Shown piece after piece: positions 1 to 10,400 of a stretch of 64,000 nucleotides of DNA. The DNA comes from Pegea sp. RAD2-039 (lineage: Eukaryota; Chordata; Thaliacea; Salpida; Salpidae), in NCBI GenBank assembly GCA_034620365.1, contig JAQGEQ010000258.1, positions 310,001 through 374,000 of the forward strand, written 5' to 3'. Below the pieces are notes generated by a model. It was not told the origin of the DNA and made no database searches. It worked only from the letters and a program-made list of their open reading frames with translations. Within the stretch, counting starts at the first letter, position 1, and every line of letters starts with the position of its first letter. The position numbers and the translations under genes are program-made.

Positions 1-2070
1 GAAGAATTGTGCTCCGGATTTCGCGGTTTTTTAAAATCAGTGGTTTTCACTTGGTCAATGTTGGTGGTCGGGAGGTTATCTTCTATAGAAAAAAGAATTT
101 TGTCAAATAAGCCAGCTTGAATTACTGAGATTTCAATTTCATTTTTAGTAATCAAATGTAAGATAGAGGAATTTCTGACAAATATTTACAAAGGATTTCA
201 TGATCAGGGTAAACAAGAGAAAAGATTTGATTGTAGAAAAGCATCTAGCAAACATAAAGTGAATAAATGTATTGTACCAAAACAACATTAAGATATTCAA
301 ATTTAAAAGCTAAAAAAATATATAACTTATAACCAATAATTGAAATTTGTTGAAAACTATTTTGAAAATTTCACGTTGCTGTCACCAGATATTTAGGTTG
401 CACATTGTTAATAAACTTGCTTTCTTACTGAACTTGAATATTATAAAAGATATTGAAATCAGGACCACAAGCAAATGATGCTTAAAACCAGATAGACTTA
501 AAAATTGATGAAAGTTATCTAAAACTGCTGATAGTGAAAATAAAAGTGTTGGTTGAAATTTACAAATTAAGCAGAACTTCAATATCTTGTCTAAATAATT
601 TTAAATCCTGTTTAATCTATTTACTTATTAATGCAGGGAAAATAAAACTTATTTTTCTAACGACTATGCTTGCAAGACTAATAGAATTAAAACTGAAATG
701 AGATAAGTTGGTTCTATTGATAATAGATTTATTCTTATAAAAACAAATTATCTAGACTCTTAAAAAAATAATTATGATAACTTTTTCAAGTAAAAAATTA
801 ATAAAAACTACAAATAAAAAAGTAGTGAGTTGGAAGCCAAATTGAAAACTCAAAAACTTAAAAAGATAGATGAATAAGAAAAGAAACATGATTTAAAAAA
901 AATCAAAATAATCTCAAAAGAAAAAAGATCTCATAGTTATAAAAAAATCAAATAAAAATTAAGAAAAACTTGTTAAGGTTAAAAGTTGAAAGAACTTCAC
1001 TAGTATTTTTTCAGTATTCTTTACATACAGCAGAATTACATTTTGATTTCAATCTGATTAAAACTAACCTGTCTCAGATGCTACATAATTGTTACAAGAA
1101 GAATGCTGATCTGAAGTTTGATTGGATGATGGTGTTCTTATTTCTCCAGATGGCAGTTGGTAATTATCTAAAATGTAATTTTAAGAATCGAATATGAATA
1201 GCTTCAAAAAGTTTATAAATTTTAGCAACTTACCATTAGCTGGTTTACCATCAAGGTCATTTAAAACACCTCTTCTTATTAAATCTTCTTTAGTGCTTCT
1301 CACAGATATTTTTCGTTCAAGAGCTTTAAGTTACAATTTCAATTAAAATATTTAACTAAAAATCATAGATTTAGCAAATCAAACAATAACTCAATTTAAA
1401 AAATTAGGTTAAGATGTTGTTTATAAAAGTTAATTATTAGTAAAGTAAATAAATAAACTTGAAAAAAGTCATTTAAATTTTTCAGTTTTTAAATCATTTT
1501 ATCTTTAGAAGAAAACATCATATAATCGATAGAAAAACGATGGACACACTTGCTGCTACATTCACAAACTTATCACTCTTTTTCTTCTTCTTCCATTTCC
1601 AAGGTCTAAATAACCTTGACCAATTAGATTGCTCTTTATCTTTTTTACTTTTTTCCAAAGGTTTGTTTGTTTCATAAATTTGTGAGTTGCAGTTTTGAAC
1701 TACAAAAATATTGATATTTTTGTTACTTTAAATATCATTTCAGTACTTTGTATAACATATACTAATATAATAACTTAAGTCACATAAGTTACAGATTATT
1801 GAGACATTAAAAAAGTATACATTTATAAAACATTTAAATTAATATATAAGAATTATCCAAAAAATTTTGAGGCAACATGAATACAATTCATTAATTAATT
1901 TAAAAGCTAAAATTAATAAAAAAATAAAATAATCCAAGTCAAAAGTTAAAAAATAATAATATAGCTAAAAAAGCTTTGCTAGTAAGAAAAAACTATCAAA
2001 TATAATAATAACTTTATGTTAACCAACCTTTATCATTCCTTTTAGTTGGTTCAGGTAGAGTATTTGACAT
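1..2070 (-). CDS. PHACTR-like phosphatase and actin regulator, 5' part (five exons, runs off the left edge)
   Basis: CDS exons on the minus strand: 2070-2028 (start ATG), 1699-1550, 1323-1234, 1167-1069 and 82-1. All four introns are GT/AG and every junction is phase 1, so the frame stays open throughout. Residues 1-14 are MSNTLPEPTKRNDK. Exon 2 carries a basic segment RLFRPWKWKKKKKSDKF, and exon 3 starts an RPEL motif, LERKISVRSTKEDLIRRGVL. This order (KPWKW-type basic stretch directly followed by LERKIS and an RPEL repeat) is what I know from the N-terminus of PHACTR1-4. In that family the N-terminal RPEL binds G-actin and overlaps a nuclear import signal, while PP1 binding and three more RPELs lie at the C-terminus, which would be outside the window. 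The proline of R-P-x-x-x-E-L is a serine here and the Glu is Asp. Exons 4-5 are polar and unconserved. An open frame on the opposite strand at 970-1197 is a shadow of exon 4. Confidence 0.85.
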
Positions 2071-2763
2071 TTTAAAATTTCTCTTTATAAAACTTTTAAT
2101 TTTTATAATATATAAATTATAGTGTGCATTATAAGAAATAGAAATACATAATAATCCTATAAAAATACATTTTCAAATAAACATAAACTATAAAAAATAT
2201 CTAATGATATTATTCATATTTAACTATTAATAAATTATTTAATTATTATATTTCTTTGTTAAAAATTTTTTTTTAATTTTCTAGTTAAATTCATTTACTA
2301 AAATTATGAAATATAGTTAGATAACTTTCAATAAAAATATTTTTATAAATTATATATAGAAATTAATATATACAACGTCAGTTATATAAAAATCTTAATA
2401 TATTAAAACGGATTTTGTTGAAATAGCTAATAAAAACTTAATATTTTATTTAAAATCTAAAAACAAATTTAAATCTAAATAAGATTTATCACAAGAATTA
2501 AATTCTTTAGTGTAACCTAACATAATCTTTTAAAATTAAAATTAAATTTGAGAATAAACAAACAGTAAATAAAAAGGTTCTGCCATTTCGCCCTAAAATC
2601 TCTAAATGTTTATAGCCTTACTTCAAAAGAATTTAATAAAATCCATTATATCAACATAAATTTTATAGTAAAAAATCGTTTAATAAAGGTGTGCAAAAAT
2701 ACTGCTTTTTAGTGCATTTTTAAATATTACTAAATCTAAAAATTATTACGCTTTAATTGGTGC

Positions 2764-2817
2764 ATTTCACCAGACTCTAGAGACGTTTGTATATTTCACC
2801 AGACTCTAGAGACGTTT
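2764..2817. repeat. 25-bp direct duplication, period 29
   Basis: The 25-base unit beginning atttcaccagactctag occurs at 2764-2788 and again at 2793-2817 without a mismatch. It looks like a recent local tandem duplication. The unit is more GC-rich than its surroundings. No function is evident. Confidence 0.85.
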
Positions 2818-3333
2818 ATGTATCCGCTAGCGAGTTTTCAAGCTTATCTTTACTTCAGCTATTCTTTTTTTAGAGTTTTTTACACTATCTGGTTTGTATA
2901 TTCAAACTGACTTTTATTCGATTTATAAGTACATTACTTTTAGAGCTTATATAACTAACTTGCGGTCAGATAAAGTGGATCAACTGTACCTAAGTAACTT
3001 TTAGACCTTTTATCTATTTAAATTTCAGTTGTAAATTTATAGATTATTTATTAGCTAGTATTAGAGATCCATACACAGCCTTCCTTTTGAAAAACATAAA
3101 AATTCGTTTTTAAGATAGTTTGACGAGCTTGTTTGGTGACAAGTAAATTTTGTTTTATTTAGTAATACTGTATTGTCAAAGAAATCTATCTAAACTTCTT
3201 GATAATGCACAGAGTTGATCATGAGCTATATTATTTAGCTAATGCACAGAATAAAAAAAAACAAGATAAGAATTTTCAATGAAAACCCAAACTGTATCTG
3301 TTAAGTTGTAATTAAATCCTTCGCATTAAACTT

Positions 3334-3370
3334 AAAGGTACCCTTAAGGTGCCCTCTTTTGCATTTATTG
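3334..3370 (+). repeat. LINE 3'-tail fragment
   Basis: The segment aaaggtacccttaaggtgcc followed by ctcttttgcatttattg closely matches the end of the LINE at 13430-13469 and resembles 23392-23420. The shared core is roughly AAAGGTrCyC, a short spacer, then GCCCTmTTTTGCrTTTATTG. I infer a heavily 5'-truncated copy of the same LINE family. Confidence 0.5.
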
Positions 3371-5569
3371 GTGCACTATTTTATTAGTGCTTAAAAAACT
3401 AGAGTAAATAAAACTTGAAAAAATTACTTACAAGCTGCATTTATATTTAATAATCTGGACTTATGGTGCTAATCTTATTTCAAGTATTTAGATTAAACAG
3501 ATAAGCTAACTGGAACCATTTAAAGTACAATTTGGGGATTTAGTTTTGGAAAATTTTCTGTCAAATGATATCTGGCAATTTATTAATTTATTTACCAAAT
3601 GCAGGCCATCAAAGAAATAATGTTATTTGTTTTAGTTTGACGCATAAATGAGGTCAAATAAACCTACTTTAAACAGAGTGTTTGTTAAAACTGTAATGCC
3701 AGTCAAATTGATTTAAGTCCCAAGTTTCAAAAGAGTAATAAAAGCAAGATGAATTAAAAATATTTTGAGCAATTTAGGTGTTCGACGAGCAACTTCAAGC
3801 TAAGATATCTTTTGCTTGGTGTTTGAGGGTGTTACGAGTCGCGCAATCACGCACAACAATTTACAAAACTTTTATTACAGAGCAATTTAATTTAATAAAA
3901 AGAACTGTGAAACAGGAATCAACATTTCAAGGCATCATTTACTATTATTTTATTCTTTCTATCATTGTTTTAAATTGATTTAATTAATTATTTATGTAAA
4001 AATTTTTTTGAGGTTTTTTGTTTCAATTCTTTCAAACATAATTTTGTATCTATACAAATAATATTTCAGCAAGAAATTAAAGAAAAAATAAATTGATCAC
4101 TAATTTATAAGAAAAACTTTGAAAATATTTTTATATGGCAATCAAGCGATCTATGGAAGAAATAATTTTGTATAATACAGCTAAATAGTTTTCTTACCAT
4201 CTAAATTTTATTTTTTGAAGACAAATATATAATTTTTAAATTAGCATTTTAAAAACTATGTCTATTTGTTTTTAGAGTTTATTGTTCTGTAAGCTATGTA
4301 TAAAGTTAACACTAAATGTCGCCATAAGGTCAAAGTTCAACTTGTAACTTTTTCTAGTTTTTGTATATATTTTATAATATATTGAAATACTACTTAGACT
4401 TATAAGTTTTATTCTTAAATCATAGAATTGGTGCTATCTCTTATTTATTTTGCTTGAAATTTTTGTGCCATAGCTAAATTATGTTGTAAGCAATTAATAA
4501 GATTAGTTTTTATTGACAGTGATCGATTATCTTTATATTTGTGTCAAAAAAATAATTACATACAAAAATAATTTTGTAAACATTTTGATAATTAAAAAAA
4601 ATTATATATCTAAGATATTTATTTTTAAACTTGAATCTTTAAAGCTGCATCATAATTTAATAAAACCAAAAGTTAACTAACGTTTTTATCTTATTTTGTT
4701 TTTTTATTTCATAAATCCAAAACCCTTAGCTTTATAAATTAGCCTTGATTTGATTAATTTTTCTATAAACTAGGTAAAAGAGAATTCATTTTAAAGCTTA
4801 ATAAAATAACTAATAAAGCAATTTGGTATTTTTATAGTATGCTCATATATTTTTATTTAACCTCCTTTTGTTATGATAGTAAATATAGTTTTATTTAACA
4901 GTTCTGGTTGATAACTAAGTTTTTGTTCTTTGAAAAATCATTTTTTATACATTATTTTGTATTCTTGGTAATTTCAATCTGCATTTTTATTAAAATTGTT
5001 GTTAGTTGGGGGTGATGTGGTATAAATTTATTGTTGTAAAATTTTTATATTATATTTATTCAAGCATAAATTTATTTATGCAGATAAACGTTTGTTGTTT
5101 GCAATATATTTGAATATTTTTGTTTTTCAGACCTTAAGGACATTTGTTATTACTTCAAGTCAAGTTGTTAAACTACCAAAATTAAGCCATTAAAAAAACA
5201 AAAGGCTTCTTTCAAGACTGTAGAACAAGTTAGATTTTCTTAATTTTAAAATAATTTTTGGTTAATAAATTAGTAAAAAAATTGTCTCAAATAATCTAGC
5301 TAATTACACCAGTAAAGTAAAAAAACTTGAAAACTGCTAAGCCATAAGTATAACAGTTTAGAATATTATTTTTAATGAAATTGATAGAATGATATATATA
5401 TAATTGTCATAAAAATTGCCAAAATCATACTTTTTCAACTTAATTTAAAAAAAGTGTTAATTGTGTTCAGTTCCATAAGCTTTAAATTGTTTTTAAACTT
5501 TTGATTGCAAACTTTTGAAATATTTAAATTTCTACATATTTTTTTAGATACTTCATAACAGCAAGTATA

Positions 5570-5903
5570 TATCACTTCAAGAAGGGCTCTGTCTTTATAA
5601 AGCAAATCTTGACTTTAACTTTATTCCACCTTGGGATCCCAGCTAGTATTTTAGGAAAATCGTGTCAATAGCAAAGTAGTGTAAGTAATATTTGAGTTTT
5701 TTTTAGCAATAATGTCGTGATGAACTTGTGATAATTAGTATGAACTAATTTCGAAATATCAAATTATGTTAAAAATTAGTTAATAGTTTATCAACAACTT
5801 ATTATCTCTAAATATGGTTTTATATAAACAAACAGTTTCTCAAAAACAAAGTTCTTCAGCTTAACTAAATGATATGAATGATCCTTTTTTTTTCAATTGT
5901 TAG
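5570..5903 (+). promoter_or_regulatory. Possible promoter, 5'UTR exon and first intron of the ODC-like gene
   Basis: A TATA-like tttataaag lies near 5592. A donor GTAAGTAA follows position 5680, and a pyrimidine-rich acceptor ends with AG at 5902-5903, 38 bases before the ATG at 5942. A non-coding first exon ending at 5680 and an intron 5681-5903 are the simplest reading. The AG at 5903 could instead be a trans-splice acceptor if this organism uses a spliced leader. Transcript data would decide. Confidence 0.4.
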
Positions 5904-5941
5904 CTCATTTATATCTCGGCACTCTTTTATACTCAAACAAA

Positions 5942-8900
5942 ATGAGACAAATAACTTTTACACCTGACCAAACTTCTAGTGGTATTGAAATTCTTTCCAA
6001 CATCTGTGAGTCTGAATTTTTAAAGTCAAAAATTTCGGATGGAATCGATAAGGAGGTAAGATATTTGTTGTTGGCGTTTCAAAAACTAAGTGTTCAAGTT
6101 GTTGAAATATTGCTTATCATAAATTTGTGTTTTCAAACTTTGAAATCAAATCTTTTGTTTCGTATAGAATAAAGATAGTGGAATATATCTTTGTGACTTA
6201 GGAGAGGTAATTTCCAAACACAAAATCTGGTTGAAGATCTTCTCAAATATCCAATCCTATTATTCTGTCCGTTGCAATAAGGACCAGACATTTCTCAAAT
6301 GGCTTATATCTATGGATGTTGGGTTTTGTTGTGTCAACAAGGTATTTAAAGCTGATGAAATTTCTTAGATTTGCATCTAATCATTTGTTGGTTTGCTACA
6401 GACTGAAATGAAACTACTGATAGATCTTGGTGCTAATCCAATTAAGATCATTTATGGCAACCCATGTAAGCAAGCATCTCATATTCGATTTGCTGCTAGT
6501 GTTGGTATCAAACGAATTGAATTTGACAGTTTTTCAGAACTGAAAAAGTTGAAGAAGAATTACCCTGAATCTGAGTATGTTTATAACAATAAGTTGGTCG
6601 TTAACTGTGTATGTTATGATCATGCAAGTCATATGTAATTGCCTATTACTGTTTACCTACTTATCATAATCTGGCAGTTCATTAAAAACTTAGAATAAAT
6701 ACCAGTGATAAAAACTCCCCCAATGTTAAAACCAAGTCTACCAAATCTTAACAACAAATCTTGTGATTGATAGTTGAGGGAGGGAGCTTAGTTCTTGTTT
6801 GCTTCTACTTGATTATTTTTCTCTTTTTTCAACAGTCGTGTAGTTTTTTGTTATTGTATTTTTGAATTTCACTGTATGTGGTGATTTGTTTATATATCAA
6901 ATTTATAATGAAACTACAATTTCTTTCAGGCTGATTTTGCGAATTGCTACTGATGATTCAGAATCATCTAATGGTATGAATATGAAGTATGGGGCTTCAT
7001 TGCACGAAGCTTTCGACTTGCTGTCAAAGTCGTTAGAGTTAGAAATGAATGTAGCTGGCATTAGGTATGTTTGTTTTACTCTCATTTGAAAATATGCAAT
7101 CTTACCACTTATTGCTTAAACTATTTTCTCCTACTTTGATAATCGCTTAACATATCTCTGCTACAAAATAAATAGCTACAAAAACTTGAAAAAATTTCTA
7201 TTATCAATTGTACAAGTTGTTAAATGGAAGAGATATCTTGAGAACATGCAATTTCTTCAACATTTAAATATTTGTTTCTATTTTCAACATAAGCAGCATC
7301 CTTTACACTTTAATTAATTTTAGCTTCTACCCTGGAGATGAATGTAAGGATGCTGAAGCATATGTTCAAGGGATCAATCGTGCAAAAGTTTTATTCGATT
7401 TTGCATCATCTATTGGTATTCGAATGTCTCTACTTAATATTGGTGGTGACTTCTATGCCACTGAGAAGCAAGAATATTCTTTTACAAAGGTCTAACCTCA
7501 TTTTTTTAAAGGTTTAGATCAAGTGAACTTTAAATTGATATGTAAAAATAGAAGATGATTTGATAAATGCCAAACTGTTTTTGATAGCTCAACTAATTGG
7601 CTAACTTTCTATTTTTATCAATTACCAAATCATTAAGATAATCTTTTCAACCTTCTCTACAACGATAACAACTTATCTACTAACTTGTCGCTATTTTAAA
7701 ACATTTTCTAACAATTGTAATATCCTGAATGTCTGCTTGCTTACTTTTTTTAATTAATGTACATAAGAGGTGATGTAAATGAAATATTTGATGAAAGTGT
7801 TTGGAAACAGATTGGAAACGTGGTTAATGAAAGTCTAACAAAGACTTTTTCATCTGAGACACTGAAGAATTTGGAAGTGGTTGCAACTCCAGGTCGCTTT
7901 TATGCAGAATCTTCTTTTACAATATGTACTAATGTGATTGCTAAGAAGAAAGTCGATATCCCGGAAGATCTTTCTAAAGGTTTTCTTTTATTCACACTTT
8001 TTATCACCATCATCATCTACTACTTTGATATGAACTTGTTTGTTTCAGCTGGTGTTGGAGATAATTGTAAGTTTATGTATTACATCAACGAAGGAGTTTA
8101 TGGAGCTTTTAATTTGATGTTCACTGAATCTAGTAGTTACAAGCCGACTCCTTTAAAGGTTAACATATCTCAATCATCGAGCTATTATATGACTTTATTT
8201 CTAATACTTTATATCAATTATTTTTTCAAATAATATTTTTGGAAAAAACTGTTGGTGTTTGATAATGAAACAAGAATTAATCACTTGTTTGTCTTCTTTA
8301 CTGTCAACCAATTTGTTGCAAACAATCTTTCCCACAATCTTATATCTGAAACTCTAAACTTTTCAGCAAAAAGTTTTAATTAGTAATTTCATAAACCTTA
8401 AGCGAACCAAACAATCTTTTCAAATATTTTAAGATTATTCGAAAATCATATTAGTTCATGAAAACTACAAATATCAATTTAGTTTTATTTCAAAACAACC
8501 AACATTTTGTTGTAGCTGGTGGCAAAGGATCTACCTGTTTATCCTTCTAATGTTTGGGGCCCTACTTGTGATGGGATGGATAAGGTCTGTAACTCAAGAT
8601 ATTTTCCTGAGCTAGAAGTTGGTGATTGGCTTATATGGAAAGGTGACATTGAAATTACTTCATCAGAAACTTATTATAGATTTATTAACTTTCACTAGAT
8701 ATGGGAGCATATTCAATGGAGTACAGAACACATTTCAATGGCTTCAAAACTTTTTGTATCTACTACTACATCTCTCAAGATAATATGTTAGTTTGTATTC
8801 AGCTGAATTCGTATAAGTTGATGATGTTATTTTGTAAATAATTAATTTGTTAAATTTATGTGAAAAGATGATTCAAGTATGATTTGAAATTAAAAGTGAT

Positions 8901-9235
8901 TGTTTAATAGGGTCGAAATGAAAACTATGTTTAAAAGCAAACAACTTTATGTTGTTAAACCTGAATGTGAAGATCTCAAGGTATATATAAAGTTTATTAA
9001 ATGCTAAAAAAGCTTCCGTATATTTACCTGATTTCGGGAATATTTAAAAAGTTGATAAATAAAATGATAATTTTATGTGTACCGATAAACTTTTTGACAA
9101 CTTTTCTATTTAATTTGATAATCAATTAATAGCAAGCTTTTTTATCTGTAGAAAATCTGTAGTGCCTATTTCTCTGAAAAAGAAAAGTCGTGCCTAGATT
9201 TGAAAGCTTCTGAAGAATTAGTCATCACTTCTTAA
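5942..9235 (+). CDS. Ornithine decarboxylase-family pseudoenzyme, antizyme inhibitor-like (11 exons)
   Basis: Exons: 5942-6055, 6168-6341, 6402-6574, 6930-7064, 7324-7489, about 7768-7979, 8049-8158, 8516-8642, 8699-8786, 8911-8980, 9152-9235; about 484 residues against about 460 in mouse ODC. Family blocks in order: YLCDLGEVISKH, YYSVRCN, IIYGNPCKQASHIRFAA, LRIATDDS, LLNIGGDF, VATPGRFY, FMYYINEGVYGAFN, VWGPTCDGMDK, GDWLIWKDMGAY, HFNGF. In mouse ODC numbering the PLP lysine K69 is Arg (R73 here), D88 is Cys, H197 Tyr, S200 Asp, G237 Asp, E274 Thr and D332 Glu. R154, R277, C360, D361 and Y389 remain. Loss of K69 removes the Schiff base, so decarboxylase activity is not expected. The antizyme-binding region (ODC 117-140) is present and lysine-rich, which suits an antizyme inhibitor that would spare ODC from degradation. 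All junctions agree in phase except exon 5 to exon 6. Antizyme binding itself is inferred. Confidence 0.92.
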
Positions 9236-9540
9236 TCCTCCGCAACTTCTTACTCTCTTTCTATTAAATATTTAATTTCATTATGTTTGAGTATGATTGA
9301 GTGTCGTTTATCAAACCTACCAGCAGCAGCAGAAACATCTATAAGAGAATATCTAGATCTTTAAATCTTCTTATCTTGCTGCTGGTTGTGGTTGCAACAC
9401 ACTTTTGTCATTATAAGTGATTATGAGAGCTATTGCTATTGTTTACACGATTTTTCTCTTGTGGATTTTCACATCCATAAAAATATTTTCTGTCAATAAA
9501 ACCTAATAGTTTAAATAAAGTTATAAAATGTAAATATTTC
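9236..9540 (+). promoter_or_regulatory. 3'UTR of the ODC-like gene with hairpin and AATAAA signals
   Basis: After the stop codon come a 10-bp inverted pair, accagcagca (9319-9328) and tgctgctggt (9377-9386), able to form a stem with a 48-base loop, then candidate poly-A signals AATAAA in the A+T-rich stretch around 9497-9517. No gene is visible from here to about 10140. Confidence 0.5.
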
Positions 9541-10139
9541 CTTATCTCTCGTTTAGTTCGAAAAATGTGAACTTTTGATAGCTTTTCTGGTTATTAGCAT
9601 TCAAAAAACATGTTTTCTTCACTATTTTCTTAACAATTTGAAGCATAATCTGACCTAAATCAACTGATATAAGTTGTTTGATGTAATCTGAAATATCAGT
9701 TTTCTTTCTTTTATTCAAATATGTACAGAACTTTTGCTTGTGTGTTCTAAAGTATAAAATATTGTATAAAGTCGTTTCAAATAAATATCAATGTGTGAAA
9801 ATGTCTATTTTAAAACTTAAAAGTCTGGAGAAAATATTCATTTGATTTATTGGGGTTTTATTACATCATGTTTAGACTGTTGTGGTACATATCTTATAAA
9901 AATATTTTCTTCTAAAATATCTCCCTAAAAATATTGAAATTTTAACAAAAATAACAAACTATAAATTAAATATATTGATAAAGTTTTCAACTTTCATAAT
10001 CTTTAGAAAACTACCGTTGAGTTTAAATTGAATTTAACAATTTGAAAAGAGGCTTTATTTTCAACAATTTCTATCGAAAGGATGTTATCCATGCTACAAA
10101 TTTCACCACTATTACGTTAAACACCCTAACCAGTGAGGA

Positions 10140-10400
10140 ATGACAAACATATAATTACAAGTTTCCACCAATTTCTCTCACTAGTTGCTTCTACCGAGTA
10201 TTTGAATTAATCATTTCACAGAAAGTTCCGACTTCTCAACAACAATTTGCTCTCTGATTATCAATTTGATTTCCTTTTTCAAAGATCCTCTAGTGATCAG
10301 CTGTAGTCCTGTCTTCACCAGTAGCTACATTCCTTAGCAAATAGTTTAAAAACCAATGTCACTCACGGTATCAGCTCACAGAATCCTATCATTAAATCTC
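10140..10400 (+). mobile_element. LINE reverse-transcriptase fragment (separate copy)
   Basis: A frame at about 10165-10220 reads PPISLTSCFYRVFELIIS, followed by QKVPTSQQQFAL and a stretch like SDYQF. This matches the first RT block of CR1/Jockey-group LINEs (RPISLTS...VFE.II, then LLS..Q.GF). It lies upstream of the endonuclease of the next element, the reverse of the order in an intact LINE, so it is a separate truncated or rearranged copy. It is short and interrupted, with no 5' or 3' end recognised. Confidence 0.6.

Larger units (their letters stand above)
2071..5560. other. Gene-poor A+T-rich interval
   Basis: This lies between the divergently arranged PHACTR-like and ODC-like genes and must hold both promoters. 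I see no convincing exon. It contains a 25-bp direct duplication (2764-2817), a LINE 3' tail (3334-3370) and a slightly GC-richer patch around 3775-3860. A short open frame over that patch (3778-3978) has no recognisable domain and is not called. Confidence 0.6.

Noticed and set aside
382-582. Hydrophobic minus-strand frame of 66 residues
   Set aside because: It lies in the fourth intron of the PHACTR-like gene, has Phe/Leu/Ile-dominated composition expected of A+T-rich noise, and inclusion would break the phase agreement of the flanking exons.
970-1197. Plus-strand frame of 75 residues
   Set aside because: It covers the reverse complement of PHACTR-like exon 4 (1167-1069) and is a shadow.
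3778-3978. Plus-strand frame of 66 residues over a GC-richer patch
   Set aside because: No start context, domain or splice partner; the N-terminal part differs in composition from the rest. Not strong enough to call.
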